A stretch of DNA of 64,000 bases from Parachlamydiales bacterium (GTDB lineage: Bacteria > Chlamydiota > Chlamydiia > Chlamydiales > SM23-39). Below are positions 42,707 to 51,356 of the stretch, one piece after another. The position numbers were made by a program, and so were the translations under genes. Below the pieces are notes generated by a model, which saw only the letters and a list, made by a program, of their open reading frames with translations, ran no database searches and was not told the origin of the DNA. Positions within the stretch are counted from its first letter, which is position 1; the number at the start of each line of letters is the position of its first letter. The DNA is taken from contig JACVQJ010000002.1 of the NCBI GenBank assembly GCA_015661075.1, positions 1 to 64,000 of the forward strand, in the 5' to 3' direction.

Positions 42707-43561
42707 CTAAAATGGATCCCATGGCATGGAAGTTTTCTTTGAGAGGAAAAGAGAGCCATCTTTATAACTAAAAGGCATCTCTTCGAGAATTTTTATCTCT
42801 TTCCAGCCTGTTTTTTGAGAGAACGCTCGTACTCCAATTTTTTGCATGTGATTGAAAATCAATTTAGCTTTATCTGGGGCCCCGACTTCGATCACTGCAT
42901 CGACTCCATTCCAATCATCTGAGTTTGTAGCTTCAAGGATTGTTGCTTCATGGCCCTCGACATCCATTTTAATGAGATCGGCGCTGCGGATTAATTTGCG
43001 TATATCAAAGACAGGAACCTGGAACTTCTGCAGCTCGCCGTATGGTTGTTTGCAGCCAGCGATATGACTGGAAGTAGTATTTCCCAAGACTCTGACAAAC
43101 TCAGTATGGCCGGAGCGATCGGAGACGGCAGCCTGGTGCGCAACAACGCCTTGAATTTGATTCGCCGACAAGATCTCTTTCAGTTTTGCGAAGTGGGTCG
43201 GGTCCGGTTCGAAAAGCTCAACTTGATAGCCGCATTTGGATAAAACCGTCGTATGCAAACCAATGTTGGCGCCGATATCCAGGGCTTTACGATATCTCTT
43301 CCGATTCGTCCAATAGAAGGCAAACAGAATTAACTCATCAAGACCAAAAAGATCGATTGAATCCACGGCTCCCATTTTATAATAGGGAAAATAAAATTCT
43401 CCCACGGGCCCAAGAGATTTTCCACCAGCCGCTGAAGAATCAAACATTTTTTCAGATTCTTGACGCGCAATTTTTTCAAGTATTCGATAAAGGCTCGTAT
43501 CGCGAGCATGGTATTGTTTGATGAGTGGTAAAGAAGTAATGATATCGTCGAGAGTGTTCAT
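42707..43561 (-). CDS. FkbM family methyltransferase
   Basis: A 284-residue SAM-dependent O-methyltransferase of the FkbM family. The SAM loop is KALDIGANIGLHTTVLSKCG, followed by VELFEPDPTHFAKLKEIL (acidic residue binding the ribose), HQAAVSDRSGHTEF and DLIKMDVEGHEATIL, all typical of FkbM. It would add a methyl group to a sugar hydroxyl of the glycan. It is the last gene of the long minus-strand operon, 12 bases after the SDR gene, with an AAGGA ribosome binding site. Confidence 0.88.
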   Translation of the reverse strand: MNTLDDIITSLPLIKQYHARDTSLYRILEKIARQESEKMFDSSAAGGKSLGPVGEFYFPYYKMGAVDSIDLFGLDELILFAFYWTNRKRYRKALDIGANIGLHTTVLSKCGYQVELFEPDPTHFAKLKEILSANQIQGVVAHQAAVSDRSGHTEFVRVLGNTTSSHIAGCKQPYGELQKFQVPVFDIRKLIRSADLIKMDVEGHEATILEATNSDDWNGVDAVIEVGAPDKAKLIFNHMQKIGVRAFSQKTGWKEIKILEEMPFSYKDGSLFLSKKTSMPWDPF

Positions 43562-43573
43562 AATAATCCTTCA

Positions 43574-44389
43574 TCATGATTTGACTAAAATGTCGTTTTT
43601 AAATCTTCGTAATTTGTACATGTTTCCATCGACAGATAAAAGCTTGACCAGTTCCTCAGATCCCCATTGGTCGAAAACAGTGCTGAAATTTCTGCCTCCC
43701 ACAATTTTTTTTGGCTGCGAAAGAATCCATTCAAAGGAACGGATTACATCGATTATCGGAACACAGTCATTGGAATTCAATTTTTGCCTGGTCTTTTCAA
43801 AATTTTTTTCCGCCCATTGCTCGCCGGATTCGAGGGTAGCGTTGTGAATCTTTGTCTTCACCCAGCCGGGGCCGACAATCGAAAATTTGACGTCTTTAAT
43901 TTCCGAATCGAATAGTTCGCACGCTTTAATGAGAGCAATTTTTGAAAGAGTGTAGGCTGAATAATTGTTGACGGAATTATTCGTTCCGCCTCCCGCAAAA
44001 AACAGAACCGATTTTTCACAAGAAGAGAAATTTCTGACGGGCAGCAATCGATGAAGCAATCGCAATTGATTCACAAAATTAAGCTGAATGGAAGAGACCC
44101 AACGATCGATATCGACTTTTTCAAATGCTCCGACTGGTATCTGAGATCCAGTTGCAAAAAGAAGAAAATCCCAGGAGGGAACATTTTCTGCCAATTGCCG
44201 GGCTGCGGTATCAACAGAAGCCGAGTCAGACAGGTTACAATAATACAAAGGAATATTGTTTTTTTTCAGTATTTTGTAATTTTCAAGCTCTGAAAAATAG
44301 GTGCCGCTGAGATCCCAACCTCTTTTTTTCCAGTGCAAACACATCTCAGTGGCAATATCACTGGTCGCAGAAACGATAATTCCCTTCAT
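43574..44389 (-). CDS. Short-chain dehydrogenase/reductase
   Basis: A 271-residue classical SDR. The N-terminal segment MKGIIVSATSDIATEMCLHW replaces the usual TGxxxGxG glycine motif by SATSDIATE, so the cofactor loop is divergent. The catalytic region is intact: VLFFAGGGTNNSV (Ser/Asn area) and YSAYTLSKIALI with the Tyr-x-x-x-Lys pair. It is probably a keto-sugar reductase. Its start overlaps the stop of the DegT/StrS gene by four bases. Confidence 0.8.
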   Translation of the reverse strand: MKGIIVSATSDIATEMCLHWKKRGWDLSGTYFSELENYKILKKNNIPLYYCNLSDSASVDTAARQLAENVPSWDFLLFATGSQIPVGAFEKVDIDRWVSSIQLNFVNQLRLLHRLLPVRNFSSCEKSVLFFAGGGTNNSVNNYSAYTLSKIALIKACELFDSEIKDVKFSIVGPGWVKTKIHNATLESGEQWAEKNFEKTRQKLNSNDCVPIIDVIRSFEWILSQPKKIVGGRNFSTVFDQWGSEELVKLLSVDGNMYKLRRFKNDILVKS

Positions 44390-45471
44390 GCATTAGCTCC
44401 GCAAGAACACGCAAATTGATTTAATGTTTCGACAACGAAAGAAATGTCCTCGATTTTTTGAGAGGGGCCGGAAGGAAGGATAAAAGAATTCCTCGCAAAT
44501 CTATCGGCATTGGGAAAAAAACCATCAGCGCGTAAATAATGGGCATGATGAATGGGAAGATGATAGCGGGATGTTTGGATACCCTTTTCCTGAAGATAGA
44601 ATATCACATCTTCTCTTCGCTCAGAATATGCTTCAGCATAGACAGGCACTTTTCCGGACTTTTTATCGATCGGTAAAATGGAAATATCGGGATGTTTTAG
44701 CGATTGTGAATAATAATCATGCAGCGCAACCGAGCTTTGTGCTCTTTTCTCAAGATTTTGCAACTGTGGAATCGCGAGGGAAGCTAAAAGATCGGATATT
44801 TTAAAATTAAAACCCAGATAGGGATAGCTCTCGGGAGTTCTTTGCACTCCATGGTCTCTGATTTTTTTCAGTTTTTCATAGATTTCTTTGCTTCGCGTCA
44901 CGACGAGACCGCCGTATCCAACAGAAACGAGCGAAATCATCCCCAACGAGTAACAGCCAAGGTCGCCTATAGTTCCTAAAAAACCATTTTTTCCTTTAGA
45001 AAACATGGCTTTACAGGCATCTTCGATGATCCTGGTGCCAAAACGGCTGGCGATTTTTTGGATCGCCTCCATATCGCATTCCCTGCCATTCAAGTGAACG
45101 GGGATAATGACCTTGGTTTTTGCACTCACGATCTTTTCCAGTTGTCCCAAATCGATAATGGGAGCTGTTGATGTGCAATCGCAGAGTTTGACTTTGGCGT
45201 GAAGGATTCCCGGAGCTTGTGCTGTGGCAATCCAAGTCAAAGAGGGGACTATGACTTCATCTCCCGGCTGAATGTCGAGCGCAAGAAGAGCCATCAGCAA
45301 TGCAGAACTGCCGCTATTGACCATCACGGTATAAGGAACATGCAAAAGCGCAGCGAAAAGTTCTTCAACTTCCCTGACAGAACGGGAAAGGGTCATTCGC
45401 TTTTCAGAAAAAGCTTCCAGCAATTTATTTTTTTCTGGCTCGCCTAACTCTGTATACCACCAATTGATCAT
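44386..45471 (-). CDS. DegT/DnrJ/EryC1/StrS family protein lacking the PLP lysine
   Basis: A 361-residue fold-type I PLP protein of the sugar aminotransferase family. NSGSSALLMALLAL, EVIVPSLTWIATAQA, IIPVHLNGRECDMEAI, IIEDACKAMF and RDHGVQRTPE (late) are all recognisable. The segment that normally reads S-x-x-x-x-K before the GxGG turn reads CYSLGMISLVSVGYGG; the expected Schiff-base lysine is a serine (codon at 44932-44934, residue 180). A lysine is needed for transamination; sugar 3-dehydratases such as ColD use histidine there. This protein may have another chemistry or none. ATG 45471 overlaps the upstream stop (ATGA); 45486 is an alternative start. Confidence 0.85.
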   Translation of the reverse strand: MINWWYTELGEPEKNKLLEAFSEKRMTLSRSVREVEELFAALLHVPYTVMVNSGSSALLMALLALDIQPGDEVIVPSLTWIATAQAPGILHAKVKLCDCTSTAPIIDLGQLEKIVSAKTKVIIPVHLNGRECDMEAIQKIASRFGTRIIEDACKAMFSKGKNGFLGTIGDLGCYSLGMISLVSVGYGGLVVTRSKEIYEKLKKIRDHGVQRTPESYPYLGFNFKISDLLASLAIPQLQNLEKRAQSSVALHDYYSQSLKHPDISILPIDKKSGKVPVYAEAYSERREDVIFYLQEKGIQTSRYHLPIHHAHYLRADGFFPNADRFARNSFILPSGPSQKIEDISFVVETLNQFACSCGANA

Positions 45472-46292
45472 TTGATCGTACCACATGAAATATTCATAAA
45501 ATGAGACATCATCAGATCGAAATGATCTTTCAGGTGTTCTCCCCCGTCGAGATCCAGGGCTGTGCCCGTCAAATATTTTGCTTCCTCAGAGGCAAAAAAC
45601 AAACAACACTCTCCGATTTCCTTGGCCGAAGCCGACCTTTGCAACGGAATTACATGTTCAATGGTTTTTTGAAATATCTCCGGATTTCTTTTGGCACGTC
45701 CAGGAACATCGACAAGTCCAGGATTGAGAAGGTTGACTCTAATTTTGTAAGATCCATATTCACAGGCTAGATAACGTACGGTTTGCAATAATGCTCCTTT
45801 GAGGACGTGATAGGAGAGCGGCTGGCGAGAGATAAACTGCGAGTTGGTCGATCCGATAAAAACAATCGAAGGGTTGGGGCTTTTTTTCAGCGTTTCGATC
45901 AAGAGCTGATTCAAAAGGATCGGGTGTTTGAGCATCACTTTGAAGGTCTGATCCCATTCATTCGATAAATTGGAAACGATATCTTTTTCTTTTGCGGGGC
46001 TTTTAGCGTTGTGAATGATTACATCAATTGTATCAAACTGTGCTTCCAACGAGGAAGAAAGAGCCTTGACTTGGGAAAAATCGGATAGATCGCAAAAATA
46101 AAATTTCGCCCTGTCTCCCAAACTTTTTTCCTGCGCAGACCCTATTTCCTGGTTATAATCGACGAAAGCAACGAAATAACCCTTATCCACAAAACAACGC
46201 GCAATCTGCGCTCCGATTCCTTGTCCGGCACCCGTGATGAGAGCTGTCTTGGGTTTATTTCTCAAAATATCTCGAGGGTAATTTGTAGACAT
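45468..46292 (-). CDS. Short-chain dehydrogenase/reductase
   Basis: A ~274-residue classical SDR: TALITGAGQGIGAQIA (cofactor loop TGxxxGxG), NAKSPAKEKD (in place of NAG), IVFIGSTNSQF (catalytic Ser), YHVLKGALL (Tyr-x-x-x-Lys) and NLLNPGLVDVPG. The end carries the usual LTGTALDLDGGEHL. The start is uncertain between ATG 46292, 46301 and a TTG at 46319; all overlap the end of the aldo/keto reductase gene. It should reduce or oxidise a sugar hydroxyl/keto group in the glycan pathway. Confidence 0.88.
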   Translation of the reverse strand: MSTNYPRDILRNKPKTALITGAGQGIGAQIARCFVDKGYFVAFVDYNQEIGSAQEKSLGDRAKFYFCDLSDFSQVKALSSSLEAQFDTIDVIIHNAKSPAKEKDIVSNLSNEWDQTFKVMLKHPILLNQLLIETLKKSPNPSIVFIGSTNSQFISRQPLSYHVLKGALLQTVRYLACEYGSYKIRVNLLNPGLVDVPGRAKRNPEIFQKTIEHVIPLQRSASAKEIGECCLFFASEEAKYLTGTALDLDGGEHLKDHFDLMMSHFMNISCGTIK

Positions 46293-47217
46293 CCAGTTCA
46301 TTCCGTAAAAGCGCTTCAATTTTTTCGAAAACCGCAGTATCGATTTCTGATGAGACAGTTTGCAGGCACTCTTCCATCTGATCGCAATTCCTGACTCCCA
46401 ATAAAACTATCATTTGAGAGTGGTTTTTTAAAAGCCATTTCAACGAAATTTTCGTCAGGGTAGTACCGCTTTCTTTTGCAATGAATGAAAGTGAATCGAG
46501 AGTCTTTAATTTTTGAGGTGTAAGCCATTTTTGAATGCGCGGACTCATTGCGGCTCGGCTCTCATTTCGAAATCGTTGGCCCAAAACATATTGGCCCGTT
46601 AATGCACCTCGAGCTAATGCCCTGTTGACGACTACCCAAACCTCATTTTGTTCGCAGAGAGGAATGAACTTTCGCCCTGCGCGCCGCTCAATCATATTAT
46701 AATGACATTGCGCCGCGACAAATGGGAGATTGTCAGGAACTTTCTTCAACAGATGCTGCAATTGCACAGGATTATAGTTTGAGCATCCAATTTTTTTGAT
46801 TTTACCCTGTTCATGAAGCTGAACTAAGGCGTTCAGCGTTTCAGCGATCGGAGTAGAGGGATCAAAAGCATGAAGCATGAGCAAATCGATCGATTCGCGC
46901 TTCAGTCGTTTAAGAGATGACTCGACGCTTGAGATCAAATTACTTGCATTCAGCCGCGCAACCTCGACCCCAAAAGTCTGATCCCGGCGTTTGGATACGC
47001 AAAGGCCCACTTTCGTGGCGATCAATACTTTCTCGTGGACTTCCAAGAGCACATCTCCCAGAATTTCTTCGGCCAATGAATTGCCATAAAGAGGAGCTGT
47101 ATCAAAAAAAGAAACCCCTTTATCAATGGCTCGCAAGATCACTTTTCGAGAGGCTGCCCTGTCCAGGAGAGATCCAAAATGGAGGGTCCCGATCCCCAAA
47201 GGCACTGACAGTTTCAT
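46255..47217 (-). CDS. Aldo/keto reductase
   Basis: A 320-residue TIM-barrel oxidoreductase. The catalytic tetrad is visible: Asp and Tyr in FFDTAPLYGNS, Lys in LIATKVGL, His in LLMLHAFDP. SNYNPVQLQHLL and LARGALTGQYVLG belong to the barrel, and SLKWLLKNHSQMIVLLGVRN contributes NADPH binding. Such enzymes act as keto-sugar reductases in deoxysugar pathways. Start overlaps the stop of the dioxygenase-like gene by four bases. Confidence 0.9.
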   Translation of the reverse strand: MKLSVPLGIGTLHFGSLLDRAASRKVILRAIDKGVSFFDTAPLYGNSLAEEILGDVLLEVHEKVLIATKVGLCVSKRRDQTFGVEVARLNASNLISSVESSLKRLKRESIDLLMLHAFDPSTPIAETLNALVQLHEQGKIKKIGCSNYNPVQLQHLLKKVPDNLPFVAAQCHYNMIERRAGRKFIPLCEQNEVWVVVNRALARGALTGQYVLGQRFRNESRAAMSPRIQKWLTPQKLKTLDSLSFIAKESGTTLTKISLKWLLKNHSQMIVLLGVRNCDQMEECLQTVSSEIDTAVFEKIEALLRNELDVYKLPSRYFEK

Positions 47218-47915
47218 AGCGGCTCAATTCGAAATTCGAGGTTGAAGCGAGTCGTCTGTCCATTCTCAATCTCTTCTGCGTGAATCGTATTTGGATGAAA
47301 TAGAACAGCTTCTCCCGGGTTCATTTTTGGTCGCAAGCACTCTGTTTTGTCGGGCGTACATGCGAGGCGATATTCATCTTTGGTGAAGTGTGTTTCTTTG
47401 GGTAAGTATTTGGGATAAGACTTCTGATGAGAACCGGGTATCATGTGAATCATCAGTTCTTGGGAAAATCCGATGATGGGAATCCATACAGAAAATACCC
47501 GCTTGGCCGGCCCCCAGGCTTTACAACTGAACGGATAACCATCTCCCGGTCCTGGTCGAATCAACCGAAATGCCAACCATCCCAATCCCTCGTCCCAAAG
47601 TCTGAACTGGCTGATTCCAACACTCTGAAGCAGACCGACCAAAGCCTGATTGACCAAAATCGTTTTGATCTCTTCAGAGGCTTGCGAATGTCGATTTTTT
47701 GCCCTCAGCATCTCAGCATGTGGGACTTTCGCAACGTGTCCCCAAAGATGATATTTTTGAATATCTTCTTCTGTCACGATGCGATGCGCATATGTCATAA
47801 ATAATGTGCTCAGCATGTCCACAGCAAAAGTTTTAACGATCGAAAAATTCTGTGCAGTTAAATAATGAAAAACTTCAAATCCATCTCGCGAAAAAACAAA
47901 ACCTTTAGGATGCAT
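47214..47915 (-). CDS. Dioxygenase-like (PhyH/2OG-Fe(II) fold) protein
   Basis: A 233-residue protein whose C-terminal half resembles the phytanoyl-CoA dioxygenase fold: VFSVWIPIIGF, MIHMIPGSHQKSY, MNPGEAVLFHPNTIHAEE (distal His) and TTRFNLEFRI (2-oxoglutarate Arg). The first metal-binding motif HxD is not evident; the aligned region reads RPGPGDGYPFSCKAWGP, with Asp but no His. It could be a divergent oxygenase of sugars or a non-catalytic relative. It follows the alcohol dehydrogenase gene by 14 bases within the operon. Confidence 0.5.
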   Translation of the reverse strand: MHPKGFVFSRDGFEVFHYLTAQNFSIVKTFAVDMLSTLFMTYAHRIVTEEDIQKYHLWGHVAKVPHAEMLRAKNRHSQASEEIKTILVNQALVGLLQSVGISQFRLWDEGLGWLAFRLIRPGPGDGYPFSCKAWGPAKRVFSVWIPIIGFSQELMIHMIPGSHQKSYPKYLPKETHFTKDEYRLACTPDKTECLRPKMNPGEAVLFHPNTIHAEEIENGQTTRFNLEFRIEPL

Positions 47916-47929
47916 GCAAGAACCTTGTT

Positions 47930-48967
47930 TTATTTATTGAACGACACTATGGCGCGTCCCACTTGCCCGCCTTCCAGGAGAGATAAAAGCTCATTGATTT
48001 TTTCCAGAGGAGCCTCGTGTGTAATCAGGCGAGAAATCGAAAGATCATTTTTCATAATCATTTCGGTATATCGCGACATATCGCGCTCAATATCGCTTTT
48101 TCCGCCCCAGCTTCCGTCAATTTTTTTGCCTGCGATGAGATCAAATGGATCGATTTCAATTTTTTGACCTTTCGGTAAATTGCCGGCAATGATGCAAATA
48201 CCTTGCGAAGACGTCGACTGAAAAGCGGCTTCCATCGCCTCCCTGCGCCCGACGCACTCGAGTACGCGGTCAATCCCTTTTCCTTTTGTGATTTCTTGAA
48301 TAACTAATACCGGGTTGTTGGTTAGGCTGTTGATGAAATGGGTTGCGCCCATCGATTGGGCATGATGAAGTTTTTCATCGCTAATATCCACAACGACAAT
48401 TGGATTTGCTTCTAAATATTTTGCCGCAACGATTGCGCTTAAACCAACGCCACCAGCGCCAAAAACAGCAAGTGAACAACCTTTAGTGATCTGTAGTTGA
48501 TTGAAAACGACGCCAGCGCCGGTAGGCAAAGCACATCCGAGCAGAGCTGCTTCTCGCAACGGAAGCTTTTTTGAGATAGTAGCAATTCGATTCTCCGAAA
48601 TGACTCCATATTGCATAAAAGTGCTGATTGGACCCGAGTTCACTAACCCATTTGAACTTCCATACTTGCAACCACCTGCATCGATCCCGCTTCCTTTAAT
48701 CCAGGACAAAACGACGGCGTCGCCTGGCTTGACTTTAACAACCCCTTTGCCAATTTCTTGCACAATGCCAGAGCCTTCATGTCCTAAAGTGTGGGGAAGA
48801 TATCGATCAGGGCCCCTGTATCCTTTGATTTCATTCAGTTGCGTTCGGCACACACCGCTATATGCAATTTCGACGAGTACCTGTCCATAAGCCAAGGGAG
48901 GAATTTCAAGATCCCAAATTTCCAGATCGGCATTTAGGGATCGAAGAACGGCGGCTTGTGTTTTCAT
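47930..48967 (-). CDS. Zinc-dependent alcohol dehydrogenase family protein (MDR)
   Basis: A 345-residue medium-chain dehydrogenase. Catalytic-zinc ligands are likely Cys in YSGVCRTQLNE, His-Glu in HTLGHEGSGIV and Cys in LLGCALPTGAG; the NAD loop is VFGAGGVGLSAIVAA. The four-cysteine structural-zinc loop is absent (the region has GIDAGGCKYGSS). It probably oxidises or reduces a sugar intermediate. It directly follows the transketolase-like pair (four-base overlap), implying that it acts on their product or substrate. Confidence 0.88.
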   Translation of the reverse strand: MKTQAAVLRSLNADLEIWDLEIPPLAYGQVLVEIAYSGVCRTQLNEIKGYRGPDRYLPHTLGHEGSGIVQEIGKGVVKVKPGDAVVLSWIKGSGIDAGGCKYGSSNGLVNSGPISTFMQYGVISENRIATISKKLPLREAALLGCALPTGAGVVFNQLQITKGCSLAVFGAGGVGLSAIVAAKYLEANPIVVVDISDEKLHHAQSMGATHFINSLTNNPVLVIQEITKGKGIDRVLECVGRREAMEAAFQSTSSQGICIIAGNLPKGQKIEIDPFDLIAGKKIDGSWGGKSDIERDMSRYTEMIMKNDLSISRLITHEAPLEKINELLSLLEGGQVGRAIVSFNK

Positions 48968-49890
48968 TGTTCAATTTTCAGATCTTGTTTAATTTTTTTT
49001 ATGATTCCTTCCACGCTAAACCCAAGTCGTTGGCACAAATCCTCATAACTGCCATATCCATGCACAAAATCGTCGATGGCAATCTGTGAATAGGAGACAT
49101 GAGGAATATCGCGCGTTGCGCGCAGCACCTGATTGAAAACACCATCGTGGGCCGAGGCTTCTTCGATCACCAGAACATTCTTTGTTCTGGTTACGCTCTC
49201 CCAGACAGACTTGCCATCAAATGGCTTTATCGTGGGAAAATAGAGCACATCGGCAGAACATCTGCGCTGTTTCAGAATCTCAGCCGCCTGTAAAACAGTC
49301 TTGAGTTGCGGACCAATGACAACGATCGTCAAGCACTCTCCCTTCAAAATGCGTATCGCTTGGCCGACGATGATCTGTTTCTCGTCCAACACATGATCAT
49401 GAGGATATTCGGGAAGGCGGAAATAGTTGATATGTCCGTTAGCATACACCTTTTTGAAGAGCAGGTTCAGCTCGATCGGACTTCCTGGAAAAAACACCTG
49501 GGCATTTCGAAAGTGGCTCATCAATGAAATATCTGTATAACAATGATGTGAGCAGCCGAGTTGAGAATAGTCGAACGCGGATCCTACGCTGATTAAGTTC
49601 ACTCCCAGTTTTTGGTAGCCAAAATCCAACTTGATCTGTTCGTAGGCCCTTTCAATAATAAAGGGTGCGATCGTGTGAACGACAGGAATCAATCCACTTT
49701 TCGCAATACCGGCTGCCATACTCACAATGGTCGGCTCGCAAATACCGACATTATAATATCTATTTGGGTAGCTTTGTGCGTACGGCTGTAAAATTCCATG
49801 GCTAATATCGCCGACCATTACGACGAGTTTCTCGTCGCGCCGCCCTACTTCCAGCATCGTATCGGCAAATTCTTGTCTTAACTTTTTCAT
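48964..49890 (-). CDS. Transketolase-like protein, C-terminal (pyrimidine-binding) half
   Basis: A 308-residue subunit corresponding to the Pyr plus C-terminal domains of transketolase/DXS. Features: VVMVGDISHGIL, YNVGICEPTIVSMAAGIA (catalytic Glu that activates thiamine diphosphate), SAFDYSQLGCSHHCYTDISLM, and the C-terminal domain VVIGPQLKTVLQAAEIL. It needs the partner encoded just upstream (49887-50660), whose stop overlaps its start by four bases. Split transketolases in glycan operons transfer a two-carbon unit to or from unusual sugars. Confidence 0.9.
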   Translation of the reverse strand: MKKLRQEFADTMLEVGRRDEKLVVMVGDISHGILQPYAQSYPNRYYNVGICEPTIVSMAAGIAKSGLIPVVHTIAPFIIERAYEQIKLDFGYQKLGVNLISVGSAFDYSQLGCSHHCYTDISLMSHFRNAQVFFPGSPIELNLLFKKVYANGHINYFRLPEYPHDHVLDEKQIIVGQAIRILKGECLTIVVIGPQLKTVLQAAEILKQRRCSADVLYFPTIKPFDGKSVWESVTRTKNVLVIEEASAHDGVFNQVLRATRDIPHVSYSQIAIDDFVHGYGSYEDLCQRLGFSVEGIIKKIKQDLKIEQ

Positions 49891-50660
49891 GCAAGCTCGG
49901 CGTAAATTTGTTCTAGTTCATCTGAAGAGGGAATGCGGTGATGCCATTTGCCATGGCCTTCAATGAAACTGACGCCTTTCCCCTTGACTGTTTTGGCAAT
50001 AATCACTTTGGGATTGCCGCGAAAAGAATAATTCAGCCCACCAAAAGCGCGATTTAATTCATCGCGATCATGGCCATCAATGACGAGAACCTTCCAACCA
50101 AAGGCCTCCCATTTTTCCGCCAATGGATCTACCGGAAGGATTTGGGCAGCGGAGCCATTTAAATCAATGATCGCCGTGAGATTTCCCAATTGCTGCCGTG
50201 CGGCAACAAGAGCAGTTTCCCAAATGGTTCCTTCATTGCATTCGCCATCGCCTAATAATGAAAAAATGCGATTCTCTTTGTTTTGAATACGCAGTCCAAG
50301 GGCTAACCCTGCCGCCATGGGAAATCCATGGCCAAGCGATCCTGTAGATGCTTCGGCGCCCGGAACGCATGTTGTGTCAGGATGGCCACCCAGAATGCCC
50401 GCCGTTTGACTATACTGTTCCAGATCCTGATCTGTTAAAAACTTGTTTTTATGCAATACAACATATAGTGCTGCGGCACCATGACCTTTGCTCAAAACAA
50501 AATAATCCCTTTTGTCCCATTTTGGATTTTTGGCATCGAAGTGAAGAACTTCACTATAGAGGTAGTCGATGATATCGACAATGGAAAATGAGCTAGGAAT
50601 ATGTCCTTCCTTCGCTTGCGCAACAATCTGCGCAATCTTCTTTCTTAATTGATTCGTCAT
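49887..50660 (-). CDS. Transketolase-like protein, N-terminal (PP-binding) half
   Basis: A 257-residue subunit with the thiamine-diphosphate motif GDGECNEGTIWE followed at the expected distance by AIIDLNG (Asn as metal ligand). SKGHGAAALYVVL, GILGGHPDT and SLGHGFPMAAGLALG are the usual N-terminal transketolase blocks. Together with the 48964 gene it forms a heterodimeric transketolase-like enzyme. It lies 30 bases after the methyltransferase gene. Confidence 0.9.
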   Translation of the reverse strand: MTNQLRKKIAQIVAQAKEGHIPSSFSIVDIIDYLYSEVLHFDAKNPKWDKRDYFVLSKGHGAAALYVVLHKNKFLTDQDLEQYSQTAGILGGHPDTTCVPGAEASTGSLGHGFPMAAGLALGLRIQNKENRIFSLLGDGECNEGTIWETALVAARQQLGNLTAIIDLNGSAAQILPVDPLAEKWEAFGWKVLVIDGHDRDELNRAFGGLNYSFRGNPKVIIAKTVKGKGVSFIEGHGKWHHRIPSSDELEQIYAELA

Positions 50661-50690
50661 TGCGATTCCTCCTCTCCCGCCATCTCAAAG

Positions 50691-51350
50691 TTAAGGCACA
50701 AACCAGTAATAATCTCCTCGATAGCCGACTTCTTCAAACAGCTTTTTCCATCCATCAACATGCAAAATCGTCTTTGCTGTGAGATTCCATGCAAACATTG
50801 CATCTTTTTCCTCATCGTTGCGATAGGCATCAACCGTTAAAAAGGCATGCTGTTTTGAAACGCGCATCATTTCAATTAATGCACACTTCAGATCATTTCC
50901 ATCGAGATTATGAATCGTGTTGATGGCGATCACCAGATCAAACGAATGATCCTCAAAGGGCAGTTTTCGTGCGTCTGCGAGAATCAAAGATGGTTTGACG
51001 CCGGGAAGAGCCTGTTCGATAGCGTATCGCGACACATCGATTCCCGCCACCTTTATACCTGGAATAATCTGAAGAAAATCATGGAGCATAAACCCTTTGG
51101 CGCATCCGATATCAAGAACGCGGCTGCCAGATTTCAGGTCGTAGTGCTTCTGAAAATCAGGAACGACGGGCTGCCAAAAACGCGGATGATAGGAAAACCC
51201 TCCATACCCATGTCGTCGATCGCCATCAAAAAAATCTTTGTCGAATTGGCGCGCAATCTTTCGATCTTCTTCCGTCTTGGTTTGCCCGCGTTCGGCCACG
51301 TTGCGTTTTGTGCGCGGGTAATTCGCGAGCAGATTAACTTCCTGTCCCAT
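50691..51350 (-). CDS. Class I SAM-dependent methyltransferase
   Basis: A 219-residue methyltransferase with a clear motif I (RVLDIGCAKGFMLHDFL), the acidic motif II (VAGIDVSRYAIEQAL), ILADARKLPFEDHSFDLVI and a final YRGDYYWFVP. It belongs to the Methyltransf_11-like group and could methylate a sugar carbon or oxygen in the glycan pathway. The genes on both sides are 6 and 30 bases away. Confidence 0.88.
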   Translation of the reverse strand: MGQEVNLLANYPRTKRNVAERGQTKTEEDRKIARQFDKDFFDGDRRHGYGGFSYHPRFWQPVVPDFQKHYDLKSGSRVLDIGCAKGFMLHDFLQIIPGIKVAGIDVSRYAIEQALPGVKPSLILADARKLPFEDHSFDLVIAINTIHNLDGNDLKCALIEMMRVSKQHAFLTVDAYRNDEEKDAMFAWNLTAKTILHVDGWKKLFEEVGYRGDYYWFVP

Positions 51351-51356
51351 CGGCTT

